NCBI GenBank assembly: GCA_013290125.1
Contig: JABCYQ010000019.1
Location: 1-57,118, forward strand
From: Vulcanimicrobiota bacterium
GTDB taxonomy: Bacteria; Vulcanimicrobiota; Vulcanimicrobiia; Eremiobacterales; Eremiobacteraceae
Direction of reading: 5' to 3'
DNA length: 57,118 nt
Below, in pieces: positions 26,298 to 34,496 of the stretch; within the stretch, counting starts at the first letter, position 1; every line of letters starts with the position of its first letter. Below the pieces are notes generated by a model. The model was not told where the DNA came from. It saw only the letters and a list, made by a program, of their open reading frames with translations, and ran no database searches. Made by a program: the position numbers and the translations under genes.

Positions 26298-26383
26298 TCT
26301 ATGAAGGGCGTTGCCGAATGCCTCGAAGGGGATGCCCCTTGATTGGCACGGATAAACGAAGCTCGGGTTCCCACTGGGTAATT

Positions 26384-26559
26384 GTTGTACGCGAACTGAA
26401 TCGTGTGTGGTCGGCTGTGAGCGGCGATACGAGTGTCGCAACCGTGAATAAGCGCCGCCGCCCAACAAGTTCACCGTCGCATCCATAGCCGCTGACCACA
26501 CGATGACGATAAGCGATGGCATCGGCAATAGTTTCAACGTGAAGGTGACGGTGCCCTAA
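26384..26559 (+). pseudogene. remnant of an Ig-like (BIG-type) repeat protein
   Basis: One frame reads SAVSGDTSVATVN and, after a shift, another reads FTVASIAADHTMTISDGIG...VKVTVP and stops at 26557. Together these resemble one bacterial Ig-like repeat with its usual C-terminal ending. No start or signal sequence is present. The rest of 26298-26662 shows no other gene. Confidence 0.45.
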
Positions 26560-26662
26560 CCCCGACCACGATCGCCGCGGTCCGCGATCATAACGCGCGG
26601 CCATCCACGACGACGAACGGGAAAAAAGCCGATACCGAAGAAATCGCAGATTAGCTGCAGGT

Positions 26663-26734
26663 GCCGACGTAGCTCAGTGGTAGAGCGGCGGTTTTGTAAA
26701 CCGTTGGTCGGGGGTTCAAGTCCCTCCGTCGGCT
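26663..26734 (+). tRNA. tRNA-Thr(UGU)
   Basis: The acceptor arms GCCGACG (26663) and CGTCGGC (26727) pair perfectly. The D-arm AGCTCAGTGGTAGAGC, the anticodon loop TTTGTAA (anticodon TGT) and the T-loop TTCAAGT are all normal. CCA is not encoded. This is the first member of the Thr-Tyr-Gly-Thr-tuf order completed at the window end. Confidence 0.96.
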
Positions 26735-26950
26735 TCTCACAATTTAGTTCACTAGTCCCAATATACTCTCGTTCTACGAATTAACCGAGTTCACTCGGGA
26801 ACGGTTTGGGGCTGCAGTGGCAAGCCAATTTGGCATCCTTGGGCCATTCGTGCTGCTTGCATATTCCGACTCGATGTCCTAGTCGCGAGTTCGCCGCAAG
26901 ATGCCGCTGTCCGCAGGAGCATTCTCCACTATAACCTAATTCGTTAGGTG

Positions 26951-28285
26951 ATGAGGATACTGCACTTCGTAGCGGCGGTCTCGCTATTCAGTCTGGCGAA
27001 TCTGTCACCGCTCTCAGCCGTTGCGCTCGGCATATCCGTTTCGCCAGCGACCTCGATGGCCGATCGGCCGATCTCCATTCGCGTGTCGGCTAGCCCCGGT
27101 GAACGAGTCAGGGTTCGGCTGATGACGCAGCGTTACGGAATGACATTTGCATCTTCCGCGACGTTTATAGCGCCTAAGTCTGGTGCGATCGATCTCGCGC
27201 AACAAGCACCGATTTCGGGATCGTACTCCGGAAGCGACGGCATGGGCCTTTTCTGGTCCGCGGTTCCAGGCAGTGATGCGCCGAAGCCATATGAGTTTCG
27301 CCGCGATAGCGACCTCGATGCTCGACACTTCACACTCGTTGCGACGGACGGATCGCAAAGCGCAACGGCTTCCGGTACCCGGCTTACACTTTCACCCGAC
27401 GACAACCGCCGCGTCGTTGATAGCGGTTCGCTGGTCGCGACGCTGTTCGCGTCGAAGACGAAGACATGCGAGCCAGGTGTGATAGTCCTCGGCGGGAGCG
27501 AAGGTGGAGTACCGGAAGAAGAAGCTGCGGTGCTAGCGGCTCACGGCTTCACAACGCTTGCCCTAGCCTACTTCGGCGCGCCGGAATTGCCGCAAATGCT
27601 CACCGACATCCCGATCGAGTCGGTCCAGCGTGCCGCCGTGTTCATGCAGGCCCGGCACGAGGTCTGTCGGGATCGCCGCATCGCGCTCATCGGCTCATCG
27701 AAGGGCGCAGAACTCGCGCTGCTCGCAGCCTCCAAGTTCGACGTATTCGGTGCGGTCGTCGCCGTGTCGCCTGCGTCGATCGTTTTCGGCGGCATAGGAA
27801 CGAGTGCGACCGACCCGAATCCGTCGTCGTGGTCGTATCGAGGCAAGGCTCTCCCATTTGCGAACGGCAAAGTGCCCGACAACGTTGTCGCGGCCGAGCA
27901 ACGTCAACGAAAAACGCACGAGAAAGTTTCGTATCGCGACGACTATCTCGCGCAGCTGCAGAACAACACCGAACCCTCCGCGCCGATTCCAGTCGAGCAG
28001 ATCGGCGCTCCCGTGCTCGTGGTCGCCGGCGGCGCGGACCAGCTCTGGCCTTCGGAATTCATGGCTCGGCAGATCGCCGCGCGCCTCAAGTTGCACAAGC
28101 ACTCGTATCCAGATGAGTTGCTCGTCTGTAGCGCGGCGGGTCATCAAATCGGAACACCTTACCAATTTCCGATCGCCGAGCTCGCCTACGCCGGTCTCGC
28201 ACTGGGCGGCAGCGGGCTAGCGAACGAGCGAGCCGACGAGACGTCGTGGCCGAAAATACTCGCGTTTCTAAGAGAGGCAAAATAG
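26951..28285 (+). CDS. secreted acyl-CoA thioester hydrolase / BAAT-like protein
   Basis: The 444-residue protein starts with a signal peptide (to about residue 27), then has an N-terminal beta domain like the BAAT/thioesterase N-domain (about 30-150; GISVSPATSMADRPISIRV) and a C-terminal alpha/beta hydrolase domain. The nucleophile elbow is GSSKGAEL, with Ser where bile-acid conjugating enzymes have Cys. Asp and His candidates lie in GGADQLWPS and SAAGHQIG. Family members hydrolyse acyl-CoA esters; an exported one implies another ester. A GTG lies just before the ATG. A 5-bp stem with a TTCG loop (26935-26948) covers the region before the start. The upstream 216 bases show no gene. Confidence 0.8.
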   Translation: MRILHFVAAVSLFSLANLSPLSAVALGISVSPATSMADRPISIRVSASPGERVRVRLMTQRYGMTFASSATFIAPKSGAIDLAQQAPISGSYSGSDGMGLFWSAVPGSDAPKPYEFRRDSDLDARHFTLVATDGSQSATASGTRLTLSPDDNRRVVDSGSLVATLFASKTKTCEPGVIVLGGSEGGVPEEEAAVLAAHGFTTLALAYFGAPELPQMLTDIPIESVQRAAVFMQARHEVCRDRRIALIGSSKGAELALLAASKFDVFGAVVAVSPASIVFGGIGTSATDPNPSSWSYRGKALPFANGKVPDNVVAAEQRQRKTHEKVSYRDDYLAQLQNNTEPSAPIPVEQIGAPVLVVAGGADQLWPSEFMARQIAARLKLHKHSYPDELLVCSAAGHQIGTPYQFPIAELAYAGLALGGSGLANERADETSWPKILAFLREAK

Positions 28286-28899
28286 CCGGCGGCTCTGAGA
28301 CGAATTCTGCGGCATCAGCGCAGGACGCCACGAGCGCAATCATAAATCGCAACGGCGTGGACGTACCGATTCTCGAAACCGATCGCCTCAGGTTGCGCGC
28401 TCACCGTTCGGGAGATTTCAACGGGTGCGCCGCGGTATGGGCAGATCCTGCGGTCGTGCGCTACATCTCGGGCAAGCCATCTACGCGGACGCAGAGCTGG
28501 CTGCGGATGCTCGCATACGCCGGCCACTGGGAACACGTGCATTTCGGCTACTGGGCCGTTGAACTAAAAGAAAACGGTGAGTATATCGGCGACGTCGGCT
28601 TCGCCGACTTCAAGCGCGATATCATCCAGCCCATGAAAGACGTGCCCGAGATCGGCTGGGTGCTCGCATCTCGCGTGCATGGCATGGGCTACGCCACCGA
28701 GGCGGTCCGCGCAGCCATCGCCTGGGGCGACAAGATGATCGACGCGCCGCGCACCGTCTGCATGATCGATCCAGAGAACCTCGCCTCGCTGCGCGTAGCC
28801 GAGAAGAACGGCTATGAGATCTTCGAACGGGGGCTATTCAATACTGCGCCGACGGTTTTTCTGCAGCGAAATCGGCCGCAAGCAGACCGTCTGACGTAG
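28246..28899 (+). CDS. GNAT-family N-acetyltransferase (RimJ/RimL-like)
   Basis: The 217-residue product has a GNAT domain from about residue 43: LETDRLRLRAHRSGDF, YWAVELKENGEYIGDVGF, then EIGWVLASRVHGMGYATEAVRAAIAWG, which contains the acetyl-CoA-binding loop, and NLASLRVAEKNGYE. This is the RimJ/RimL subgroup that acetylates protein N-termini or small amines. With the GTG at 28246 the gene overlaps the previous one by 40 bases; a GTG at 28357 would start right before the conserved core and is a plausible alternative. The substrate is unknown. Confidence 0.85.
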   Translation: MAENTRVSKRGKIAGGSETNSAASAQDATSAIINRNGVDVPILETDRLRLRAHRSGDFNGCAAVWADPAVVRYISGKPSTRTQSWLRMLAYAGHWEHVHFGYWAVELKENGEYIGDVGFADFKRDIIQPMKDVPEIGWVLASRVHGMGYATEAVRAAIAWGDKMIDAPRTVCMIDPENLASLRVAEKNGYEIFERGLFNTAPTVFLQRNRPQADRLT

Positions 28900-28997
28900 C
28901 GCCCGGATCTATTCGCTCCGGTCGGGCGCCAAGCTGGCATTAGCGTGGCATCGGATAGGGCATGATTCCGCCACGCAACCCGCCGAACGAAGCGGCC

Positions 28998-30326
28998 ATG
29001 ATGCGACGTCACGCTATCTTCGCGAATATCTTTGCGTTTGCCGCCGTAGCGGCGCTGCGCGTGCCGGCACTCGGCGCAGATGCAGCGATGTTCCGCGGCG
29101 ATCTCGGGCACACCGGGATATATCAGTCAGCGCCTGTGATGCACCAAGCGCAGGTGAAGTGGAAGTTCCACACTGGCGCGTACGTGAACTCGTCGCCTGC
29201 GGTCTCTCAGGGCGTCGTATACGTGGGTAGCGCCGACGGATACATGTACGCATTGGATGCGGGATCCGGCAAGACGATATGGCGCTTCGCGACTGGTAGC
29301 CGCGTCGTGTCGTCGCCTGCGGTGTCGGCAGGCGTGGTCTACTTCGGAAGCTACGACGGCAACTTCTACGCGCTCAATGCCGCAGACGGCAAACGGCTTT
29401 GGAAATTCAAGACCGGCGGCGAGCGACGATTCGAAGGCACGCACCTGCACGGATCGCAGCCGGCGCCCGAGACCATGCCGGACCCGTTCGATGTATATCT
29501 CTCGTCGCCCGCGATCTGGCACGACACGGTGTACTTCGGAAGCGGCGACGGCAACATCTACGCACTGAGCGCGAAGACCGGCGAAAAAGTCTGGAGTTTC
29601 AAGACCGGCGACATCGTCCACGCGTCGCCGGCTATCGACAACGGCATGCTCTTCGTCGGAAGCTGGGATAGTTATTTCTATGCACTCGATGCGCTGAGCG
29701 GCGCCGTGAAATGGAGCTTCAAGACGGGCGAGGACCCCGACATCCACAATCAGGTCGGCATCCAATCGTCCGCTGCGATCATGGGCGGCACGGTGTTCTT
29801 CGGTTGTCGCGACTCGCATCTCTATGCGCTCGACGAAGAGACCGGTGGCAAGAAATGGTCGCTCGACATGCATGGGTCCTGGGTGGTCGGATCGCCGGCC
29901 GTGCGCGACGGTAAGGTCTATTTCGCGACATCGGATAGCGGGCTATTCTACGCGGTCAAGGCGAGCGACGGGTCTACGATTTTCTCCGAGGACTTCCACC
30001 ATTGGCCGACATTCTCGTCGCCGGCGATCGCGGGAGACACGCTCTATCTCGGATCGTGGAGCGGCGCACTCACGGCGATCGACCTAGCAAAGCAGAAGAG
30101 GGCTTGGTCGTTTCAGACGGATGCGTCGAAGCGCCTCGGCCCGGAGTTGACCAAGGCCGACGGCACGCCCAACTACGACGTTGCGTACGCCTCGAATTTC
30201 TACGACGATATGGTCACGGGTTTTGCGCGGATGATGACGGTCGGCGCGTTTCTTTCATCGCCCACGATCGTCGACGGTGTGATCTTCATTGGGAGCACAG
30301 ACGGCAACGTATACGCGCTCGATTGA
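28998..30326 (+). CDS. exported PQQ-like beta-propeller protein
   Basis: The 442-residue protein has an N-terminal signal peptide (MMRRHAIFANIFAFAAVAAL, cleaved near ALGA) followed by seven or eight repeats of the form SSPAVSxGVVYVGSxDGxxYALDAxxGxxxW, the PQQ/quinoprotein-like propeller. Residues that bind PQQ and calcium in true dehydrogenases are not evident, so it may be a structural or BamB-like binding propeller. An earlier in-frame ATG at 28962 adds 12 residues. It is followed by about 180 bases without a gene before the diguanylate cyclase. Confidence 0.82.
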   Translation: MMRRHAIFANIFAFAAVAALRVPALGADAAMFRGDLGHTGIYQSAPVMHQAQVKWKFHTGAYVNSSPAVSQGVVYVGSADGYMYALDAGSGKTIWRFATGSRVVSSPAVSAGVVYFGSYDGNFYALNAADGKRLWKFKTGGERRFEGTHLHGSQPAPETMPDPFDVYLSSPAIWHDTVYFGSGDGNIYALSAKTGEKVWSFKTGDIVHASPAIDNGMLFVGSWDSYFYALDALSGAVKWSFKTGEDPDIHNQVGIQSSAAIMGGTVFFGCRDSHLYALDEETGGKKWSLDMHGSWVVGSPAVRDGKVYFATSDSGLFYAVKASDGSTIFSEDFHHWPTFSSPAIAGDTLYLGSWSGALTAIDLAKQKRAWSFQTDASKRLGPELTKADGTPNYDVAYASNFYDDMVTGFARMMTVGAFLSSPTIVDGVIFIGSTDGNVYALD

Positions 30327-30508
30327 TCGCGCTAAACGCGCAAATAATGCGTGCAAGTAATAATAGATAACTATATGCGATTTCGATCGCGCGGTGCTGA
30401 CGGACCGCAGTGACCACTGTCACACGCCGTGCGGTTTAGGCCGGGCCGATAGTACAAACATAGGCTGTCGGCACGGACCTCCACGAGTGGCCGACAGACA
30501 AGGCTTGG

Positions 30509-32275
30509 ATGTCGATCTCCCAACGTCTCTACCTCGTACTCGGCATCATGGTGCTGCTGATCAGCGCTGAATTGACTGCGCTCGTCTTTACCATTCACAC
30601 GTTGTCAGCTGTGCGTGCTTACGTCGGCGGCGAAGGCCTCTGGTCGAAGGCCGAAAAGGACGCGGTCTATCACCTCGAGGCGTACGGCCGCACGCGCGAT
30701 CCCAAGGAATACACGGCCTATACGTCGCTGCTCGGCGTCTCGCTTGGCGACCGTGAAGCGCGGTTGGAGATGTCAAATCCGAACCCCGATTGGAACAAAG
30801 AGTATCAAGGCTTTCTGCGTGGCGGCAATAACCCCGGCGACATCCCGGGCATGATCGCGCTCTTCCAACGCTTCAACCGCATCAGCTATATCTCTGCCGC
30901 GATGGCCGACTGGACGCAAGGCGACGCGTTGCTCAGCCAAGTGCAGGGGTTGGCGACACAACTGCACGCCGAGATCTCTTCGGGCCAACCGAGCAAGACG
31001 GTTCAGCGTACGCTCGCCCAGATCGGCGACGTGAACGCGAAGCTGACCATCGTCGAGGACCATTTCTCCTCGACGCTTGGCGACGGCTCGCGTTGGATGT
31101 CCGGTCTCATCCTCACGATACTTTTCGTGGCCGCGTTGACCGTGGAATTGAGCGGATTGCTGCTGACGGCATCCGTGACCCGCCGGATATCCGTGCGCCT
31201 CAAGGCGATGCTGGCCGCGGCCGACCGTATCGCTCGCGGCGACTACAGGGTCGAGCTGGACACGCGCTCGCAAGACGAGCTAGGTCGCTTGGCGTCGGCG
31301 TTCAACGACATGGCCCACGACGTCGAGACCGAGCAGCGTCGCGCGGCGATCGCCGCCAAAGCAGCCGAGGTCGCACTGCGCGAGGCGCAGCGAGTAGCGC
31401 ATATCGGCAGCTTGGATTGGGATATCCGCAAAGACGTCTTCACCTGCTCGAAAGAACTCCGCAGGCTGCTCGAACTCAAGCCCACGATGGCGACGTCGAC
31501 ATTCACCACATTTATCGCGAGCGTGTACGCTGAAGATCGAAAGAACGTGGACGGCGCGCTTCGGGCCGCGTGCGCGATGCGCGAGCCGTTCAGCGTCGAC
31601 TTCCGCGTCGCGGTGCCCGACGGTTCGGTGCGTTGGCTTTGCGCGCAGGGTACGGTCGAGGAGGATTCGACGGGCGAACCGCTCAGGCTCATGGGCACGG
31701 CGCTGGACATCACGGACCGTAAACGATCCCAGGATCGGCTCGAATATCTGGCCCAGCACGATTCGCTCACCGGATTGCCGAACCGCATGCTGCTGTTCGA
31801 TCGTCTGCGTCAGGCGATCGCTCTTGCGCGACGTGGGAATTGTTGCGGTGCGCTGCTGTTCCTCGACCTCGACAACTTCAAGGAGCTCAACGACACGTTC
31901 GGGCACGCTGCGGGCGACCGGCTGCTCGTTCTAGTTGGGGAGCGGCTCCGTGCGGGCGTGCGCGAGATCGACACCGTCGCGCGCTCCGGCGGAGACGAGT
32001 TCCTGATCGTTTTGAATGGTCTGCAGTCACCGGACGCGTGCCGGGTTGTGGCAGACGCCGTCATGAGGGCATTCGGCGACCAGTTCACGTTGGACGGCAA
32101 TGACGTGCGCGTGAATGCGAGCGTCGGCATGGCGATCTTCCCGCAAGACGGCGACGACGCCGAGGCCTTGGTCCGTCAGGCCGACGCCGTCATGTATAAA
32201 TCCAAACGGCGTGGCATGCGGCAGTACGAGGTCCCGGTCGCATCGTCGGAAGTCGATATCAGCAAGAGCGCATAG
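30509..32275 (+). CDS. membrane diguanylate cyclase with HAMP and PAS domains
   Basis: The 588-residue protein has a membrane helix at about 7-29, an extracytoplasmic sensing region (about 30-195), a second helix (about 197-222), a HAMP linker (about 223-276), a PAS-like domain with its PAC ending (about 293-405) and a GGDEF domain (about 415-575). The active-site motif SGGDEF is intact at 493-498, and the inhibitory site REID lies just upstream, so it should make cyclic di-GMP with product inhibition. The external ligand is unknown. It converges on the gene at 32340 across a palindromic element. No EAL domain is present. Confidence 0.92.
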   Translation: MSISQRLYLVLGIMVLLISAELTALVFTIHTLSAVRAYVGGEGLWSKAEKDAVYHLEAYGRTRDPKEYTAYTSLLGVSLGDREARLEMSNPNPDWNKEYQGFLRGGNNPGDIPGMIALFQRFNRISYISAAMADWTQGDALLSQVQGLATQLHAEISSGQPSKTVQRTLAQIGDVNAKLTIVEDHFSSTLGDGSRWMSGLILTILFVAALTVELSGLLLTASVTRRISVRLKAMLAAADRIARGDYRVELDTRSQDELGRLASAFNDMAHDVETEQRRAAIAAKAAEVALREAQRVAHIGSLDWDIRKDVFTCSKELRRLLELKPTMATSTFTTFIASVYAEDRKNVDGALRAACAMREPFSVDFRVAVPDGSVRWLCAQGTVEEDSTGEPLRLMGTALDITDRKRSQDRLEYLAQHDSLTGLPNRMLLFDRLRQAIALARRGNCCGALLFLDLDNFKELNDTFGHAAGDRLLVLVGERLRAGVREIDTVARSGGDEFLIVLNGLQSPDACRVVADAVMRAFGDQFTLDGNDVRVNASVGMAIFPQDGDDAEALVRQADAVMYKSKRRGMRQYEVPVASSEVDISKSA

Positions 32276-32280
32276 CTAAA

Positions 32281-32332
32281 AAAGGGCCGAATTTCCCTTC
32301 ATTCGCCGGCCGCTTCATTCGTCGGCCCTTCA
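32281..32332. repeat. palindromic element variant between convergent genes
   Basis: GGGCCGA at 32284 pairs with TCGGCCC at 32322-32328, with an internal CGCCGGCCGC and two TTCATTCG copies. It begins 6 bases after the GGDEF stop and ends 8 bases before the convergent stop, so it probably ends both transcripts. It is a diverged member of the window-wide family. Confidence 0.7.
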
Positions 32333-32339
32333 ATACAAA

Positions 32340-33665
32340 CTACGGAAAGAGAATGTACGCCGAAACCGGCGGCAACAGCGTCGGCGCGCTCGGACCGTCG
32401 GTGCGAATCGTGCCGCCGTCAAATGGATCGGTGCCCGTGACCGCCAGTGTATGCGTGTAGCCCGCGTATCCGCGCGCGAGCGCCGCAGACTTGCTGGGAT
32501 TCACGATCGCCACGCACGGGCCCGCGAGCACGCCGGAGATATAACACGCTCCGTATTCGCGCGCGTACAATCCGGAACTCGTCATGAGATTGGAGACATC
32601 GGTCGGTTGCGGCATGACCGGGTCGAGCGCGACGAGGTGCGTCTCTTTGTTCTGCCGGAAATTACTCCCCGTGACCCATGGCTGCTTCAAGTACGCCTGC
32701 CCCGGCTTATAGGTGAGAAGGAATGAAGCGAGCTGGTACATGCGCTCCGGGATAGCCGCCGCCGAGTTCGTGCCGTTCTCATAGTCGCCGCTGCAGAACC
32801 AGTTCTTGCCGGTCGCCATGATCGCGATCTCCGCGTTCTCCTGCGCGACCCACATGCTCTCGCCCGGACCGGGATTCACGCCCGAACCATCGGTGTCGGC
32901 GTAGCATTCTTCGGTCATCTCGCCCCACACGAATGGAGCGATCGCGATGCCTGGGCTGATCCTGTGTCCGCCGTTCGGCGAAGGGGTGTAAAGCGCGTTT
33001 GCAAGAATCGCGAGTCCCGTCCGTTGTTCGAACGACGCGTACATCTGGGCAGTCGCGTGCGCCCATTCTGAATCGTCGAACCCAGTGTGCGCGCTGTTGT
33101 TGCACGGTCGAGCGACGAACTTGCGCAGATCATCGACGCTATCGGCGTCGACATAGTCGGCGTGATAGCCGTTCTGCTCAATCGCATTGCGCGCTTGCGC
33201 GATCCAGAGACGCAAGAGATGCGTCGAGTGCGGGTCCGTCAGGTAGACGGTCTGGCCTTCATAACTGCTGGTTATCCGGTTGCCGCCGCAATCGTGGGCA
33301 AACGTCGTCTCGTCCGTCGTGAACAGCGCGTCGCTCGCGCGAAGTATCGCGACGTCGCTGTACCATCCGACGCGCTCGCCGGCTGCCGCCGCTTCGTTTG
33401 ACTGCGCAGGCGAATTCGGTTCATCCGATGTGAGATACGGGCTGATCGCCGGCCAAGACACCTTGGTTCGGTGCCCGTCTTGTCCGATGTCCTCAAAGTT
33501 CGCGACGTGCGTCATCGTGGTCGTCTGCGGCGCGTTGCTGGCGGCGTGCACCGATATCGTAGCCGGCCGCACGGGCGAATTCGCGCGTGGGAGCGCGCTC
33601 GCGTCGCAGCCGGACAGAGCAAATGCCAGGACAAAGACGATATAGCCGGATTTAGGCATGCGCAT
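32340..33665 (-). CDS. lipoprotein, possibly a glycoside-hydrolase-like TIM barrel
   Basis: The 441-residue product has a lipoprotein signal (VFVLAFALSGC) and a Ser/Thr/Ala-rich stretch after it. The main domain has segments such as RVGWYSDVAILRASDA, HADYVDADSVDDL, FDDSEWAHATAQMYASF and GIAIAPFVWGEMTEECYAD, reminiscent of the hypothetical glycoside hydrolase (GHL15-type) barrels with acidic residues at strand ends. I cannot confirm the family or substrate. It is transcribed convergently to the diguanylate cyclase and divergently to the Lrp/kamA pair, with about 290 bases between. Confidence 0.6.
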   Translation of the reverse strand: MRMPKSGYIVFVLAFALSGCDASALPRANSPVRPATISVHAASNAPQTTTMTHVANFEDIGQDGHRTKVSWPAISPYLTSDEPNSPAQSNEAAAAGERVGWYSDVAILRASDALFTTDETTFAHDCGGNRITSSYEGQTVYLTDPHSTHLLRLWIAQARNAIEQNGYHADYVDADSVDDLRKFVARPCNNSAHTGFDDSEWAHATAQMYASFEQRTGLAILANALYTPSPNGGHRISPGIAIAPFVWGEMTEECYADTDGSGVNPGPGESMWVAQENAEIAIMATGKNWFCSGDYENGTNSAAAIPERMYQLASFLLTYKPGQAYLKQPWVTGSNFRQNKETHLVALDPVMPQPTDVSNLMTSSGLYAREYGACYISGVLAGPCVAIVNPSKSAALARGYAGYTHTLAVTGTDPFDGGTIRTDGPSAPTLLPPVSAYILFP

Positions 33666-33886
33666 CTTTCACGTAAAAGAAATTGATCCGATTCGACTTT
33701 TGCAAGCGCGATAGACAGCTACCCTTGGGCGCTTCAGCCTAATGCATGATTCCAAACGGTAAACGCGGGCAAATCCCATGACGTCATACGCGGTTTAAGC
33801 CTCGCTGCTGGCCGCCCGGTTTGTCCCGTACAGCGCAATAGGCGCGATGAGTTGCGTTGGGTACATGCATACGATGGAGTCGTGGC

Positions 33887-33915
33887 TTGCGCCGAAATAT
33901 ATGGCGTGATATTCT
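33887..33915 (+). promoter_or_regulatory. promoter for the Lrp-kamA pair
   Basis: TTGCGC at 33887-33892 and TATTCT at 33910-33915 are 17 bases apart, giving a leader of about 40 bases with GGGGAG at 33942. The rest of the 33666-33959 gap holds no gene I can support. Confidence 0.6.
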
Positions 33916-33959
33916 ATGAATGCCTAACAAATGGTTACTTCGGGGAGCGCGCCTTGACG

Positions 33960-34466
33960 ATGATAGAAGGACCGGATCTGGACGAGCTGGACATCCGCCT
34001 GCTCGACGCGTTGCAGCGCAACGCGCGCACGACGTTCGCAGAACTCGGTGCTCTCGTGGGCCTCAAAGCACCGTCGGTGCACGATCGGGTGAAGCGCCTG
34101 GAAGCGCGCGGTTACGTGCGGCGCTACGCGGCGCAACTCGACGGACCGCGGCTCGGTCTTGCGCTGACAGCGTTCGTCAGCTGCTTCACATCTGCCGAGA
34201 CGAAATACGACGAGTTCACTGCCAACGTTTCTGCCATGCACGAGGTCTGCGAAGTCCACAGCGTCGCTGGCGAAGAGACGTATGTCTTGAAAGTGCTCAC
34301 GCGGTCCACAACCCATCTCGACGATTTTCTCGCGCGCCTCAAACAGATCCCGGGCATGGTGCGCACGCGAACCACAATCGTGCTCTCCACGCCGTTCGAA
34401 CGCGGCGGGCTCGAGCTCACGCAAGCCGCCGAATCGCAGCCCCGCCGCCTGCGCAGCGTCCGCTGA
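33960..34466 (+). CDS. Lrp/AsnC family transcriptional regulator
   Basis: The 168-residue protein begins with DELDIRLLDALQRNARTTFAELGALVGLKAPSVHDRVKRLEARGYV, the Lrp winged helix-turn-helix, and continues into the RAM (AsnC_trans_reg) ligand-binding domain with VAGEETYVLKVLT. Such proteins sense amino acids as dimers or octamers. It lies 30 bases before lysine 2,3-aminomutase, so it probably controls that gene in response to lysine or a related amino acid. ATG 33960 is used; TTG 33954 is better spaced from GGGGAG and is an alternative. Confidence 0.9.
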   Translation: MIEGPDLDELDIRLLDALQRNARTTFAELGALVGLKAPSVHDRVKRLEARGYVRRYAAQLDGPRLGLALTAFVSCFTSAETKYDEFTANVSAMHEVCEVHSVAGEETYVLKVLTRSTTHLDDFLARLKQIPGMVRTRTTIVLSTPFERGGLELTQAAESQPRRLRSVR

Positions 34467-34496
34467 ATCGCACCACACCGATCGCACGAGGAACTG

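Noticed and set aside
30327-30508. Possible cyclic di-GMP riboswitch ahead of the diguanylate cyclase
   Set aside because: There are stems and a CGGTTTAGGCC stretch, but the conserved GGCAAACC and ACGCAAAGCC elements of the GEMM type are missing.
33666-33886. Possible GEMM-like RNA (GGGCAAATCCC and CGGTTTAAGCC) upstream of the Lrp gene
   Set aside because: Only loose similarity to short pieces; I could not form the expected three-way junction, and the proposed promoter lies downstream of it.
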